Source: an uncultured Coriobacteriaceae bacterium (GTDB taxonomy: Bacteria; Actinomycetota; Coriobacteriia; Coriobacteriales; Atopobiaceae). From it: a stretch of DNA of 64,000 bases. How positions within the stretch are numbered: position 1 is the first letter of the stretch; each line of letters begins with the position of its first letter. The position numbers and the translations under genes were made by a program. Shown here in pieces: positions 63,303 to 64,000 of this stretch. The notes below the pieces were generated by a model. It was not told where the DNA came from and searched no databases. It worked only from the letters and a program-made list of their open reading frames with translations. The stretch lies in contig CADCHF010000017.1 in the NCBI GenBank assembly GCA_902801175.1, forward strand, positions 1 to 64,000. The letters run 5' to 3'.

Positions 63303-64000
63303 CTAATAGCTGTCGTCCAAAAGCTCCAAGAGGTCCTCGCGACGCAGCGCGGCGAGCGACGAGGCACCGCCTCCGGTACCCACAAACTGCTCCGCAAGGT
63401 CGCTCTTTGCATCTTGCAGCAGCAGAATGCGCTCCTCAATACTGTGGGCGGCAATCACCTTGTACACCGTGACGTCGCGCGTCTGGCCTATGCGATGGGC
63501 TCGGTCGGTGGCCTGGTCCTGCACCGCGGCGTTCCACCACGGGTCGGCGTGAATCACAACCGAGGCTCCCACCAGGTTGAGGCCCGTGCCGCCAGCTCTC
63601 AGCGACACCAAAAAGACCGGTGTGTCATCGTCGTTGAAGGCGTTTACCAGGTCGAGCCTGCGCTGCTTGGGAGTCGAGCCCGTAATGGTGTAGTAGGGCG
63701 TGTCCTCGTTGTCGAGCCGCTCGGCTATGAGCGAGAGGAAGCTCGTGAACTGCGAGAACACCAGCACCTTGACGTGTGCGTCAAGCGCCGACGAGACAAG
63801 CTGCCAAATGGCGTCGAGCTTGCAGCTGCCCCCGTCGTAGTCCTCGTAGACCAGTCGCGGATCGCAGCAGAGCTGCCGCAGCCTCGTAAGCTCGGCGAGC
63901 ACCTGCATGCGTTCGCCTCCAAGCGCGCCTTCCTGTCCGGCAATGGACTCGCGCAACGCCTGCTCGCGGGCCTGGTAGAGCTCCCGCTGCGCCCGAGGCA
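63303..64000 (-). CDS. SNF2-family helicase, C-terminal part (cut by window edge)
   Basis: The visible 232 residues are the C-terminal RecA-like half of a Swi2/Snf2 ATPase. KVLVFSQFTSFLSLIAERL is motif IV, LVSLRAGGTGLNLVGAS is motif V, and QDQATDRAHRIGQTRDVTVYK is motif VI with the arginine finger. It ends with a DLLELLDDSY tail. The frame is open to the window edge, so start and N terminus are missing. Such proteins remodel protein-DNA complexes, for example RNA polymerase recycling or phage defence. Confidence 0.9.
   Translation of the reverse strand, partial: PRAQRELYQAREQALRESIAGQEGALGGERMQVLAELTRLRQLCCDPRLVYEDYDGGSCKLDAIWQLVSSALDAHVKVLVFSQFTSFLSLIAERLDNEDTPYYTITGSTPKQRRLDLVNAFNDDDTPVFLVSLRAGGTGLNLVGASVVIHADPWWNAAVQDQATDRAHRIGQTRDVTVYKVIAAHSIEERILLLQDAKSDLAEQFVGTGGGASSLAALRREDLLELLDDSY

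Overview
The window is about 60% G+C, densely coded, and reads like the chromosome of a strictly anaerobic, sugar-fermenting actinobacterium of the Coriobacteriia (Olsenella/Collinsella type). That placement is an inference from gene content: phosphotransferase (PTS) sugar systems, several GH1 6-phospho-beta-glycosidases, oxygen-sensitive Fe-S and radical SAM enzymes, YtrA-type GntR regulators, GTG/TTG starts and strong Shine-Dalgarno sites. No rRNA, tRNA or CRISPR array was seen.

Layout. 1-9.6 kb: end of an unknown gene, cysK, an aldo/keto reductase with ferredoxin domain, a GH1 enzyme with a cytidylate-kinase-like partner, a DUF202 protein, a LUD-domain protein, and a divergent sulfatase / sulfatase-maturase pair. 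9.7-18.6 kb: a YtrA-GntR/ABC exporter operon, two paralogous putative small RNAs around an acetyltransferase gene, a HAD phosphatase, and a MacB-like ABC/FtsX system. 19-27.6 kb: fruR-fruK-fruA, two GH1 enzymes and a ROK kinase. 27.7-28.4 kb: hicAB toxin-antitoxin genes. 28.5-36.4 kb: a HAD mutase, then a mannose-family PTS (IIA, IIB, IIC, IID) bracketed by two FrlB/GfrF-like SIS deglycases plus a DMT transporter, controlled by a divergent HutC-type GntR. This looks like an Amadori-product (fructoselysine/glucoselysine) pathway. 36.4-45.4 kb: DUF4342, a DUF1294-hydrolase fusion, MerR with an old yellow enzyme, a CPBP protease, a second YtrA module, and asparaginase with a HAD partner. 45.4-50.6 kb: trpDCFBA behind a tryptophan T-box, with no trpE or trpG. 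50.8-54.5 kb: a HIRAN protein, a potassium channel, a macrodomain/zinc-ribbon/HTH fusion and a cytosolic VWA protein. 54.6-63.1 kb: NADH oxidase, leuA-ilvB-ilvN behind a probable leucine leader-peptide attenuator, and an XRE-cupin regulator with an acyl-CoA synthetase. The right edge cuts an SNF2-family helicase.

Regulation by RNA structure is a recurring theme: a T-box, a leader peptide, two matching small RNAs, and a hairpin presenting AGGAGG at a fixed distance before two redox genes. Several families of long inverted repeats lie between genes. The items I rate most likely to be undescribed are the paired small RNAs, the macrodomain/HTH-VWA locus and the AGGAGG-loop leader hairpin.
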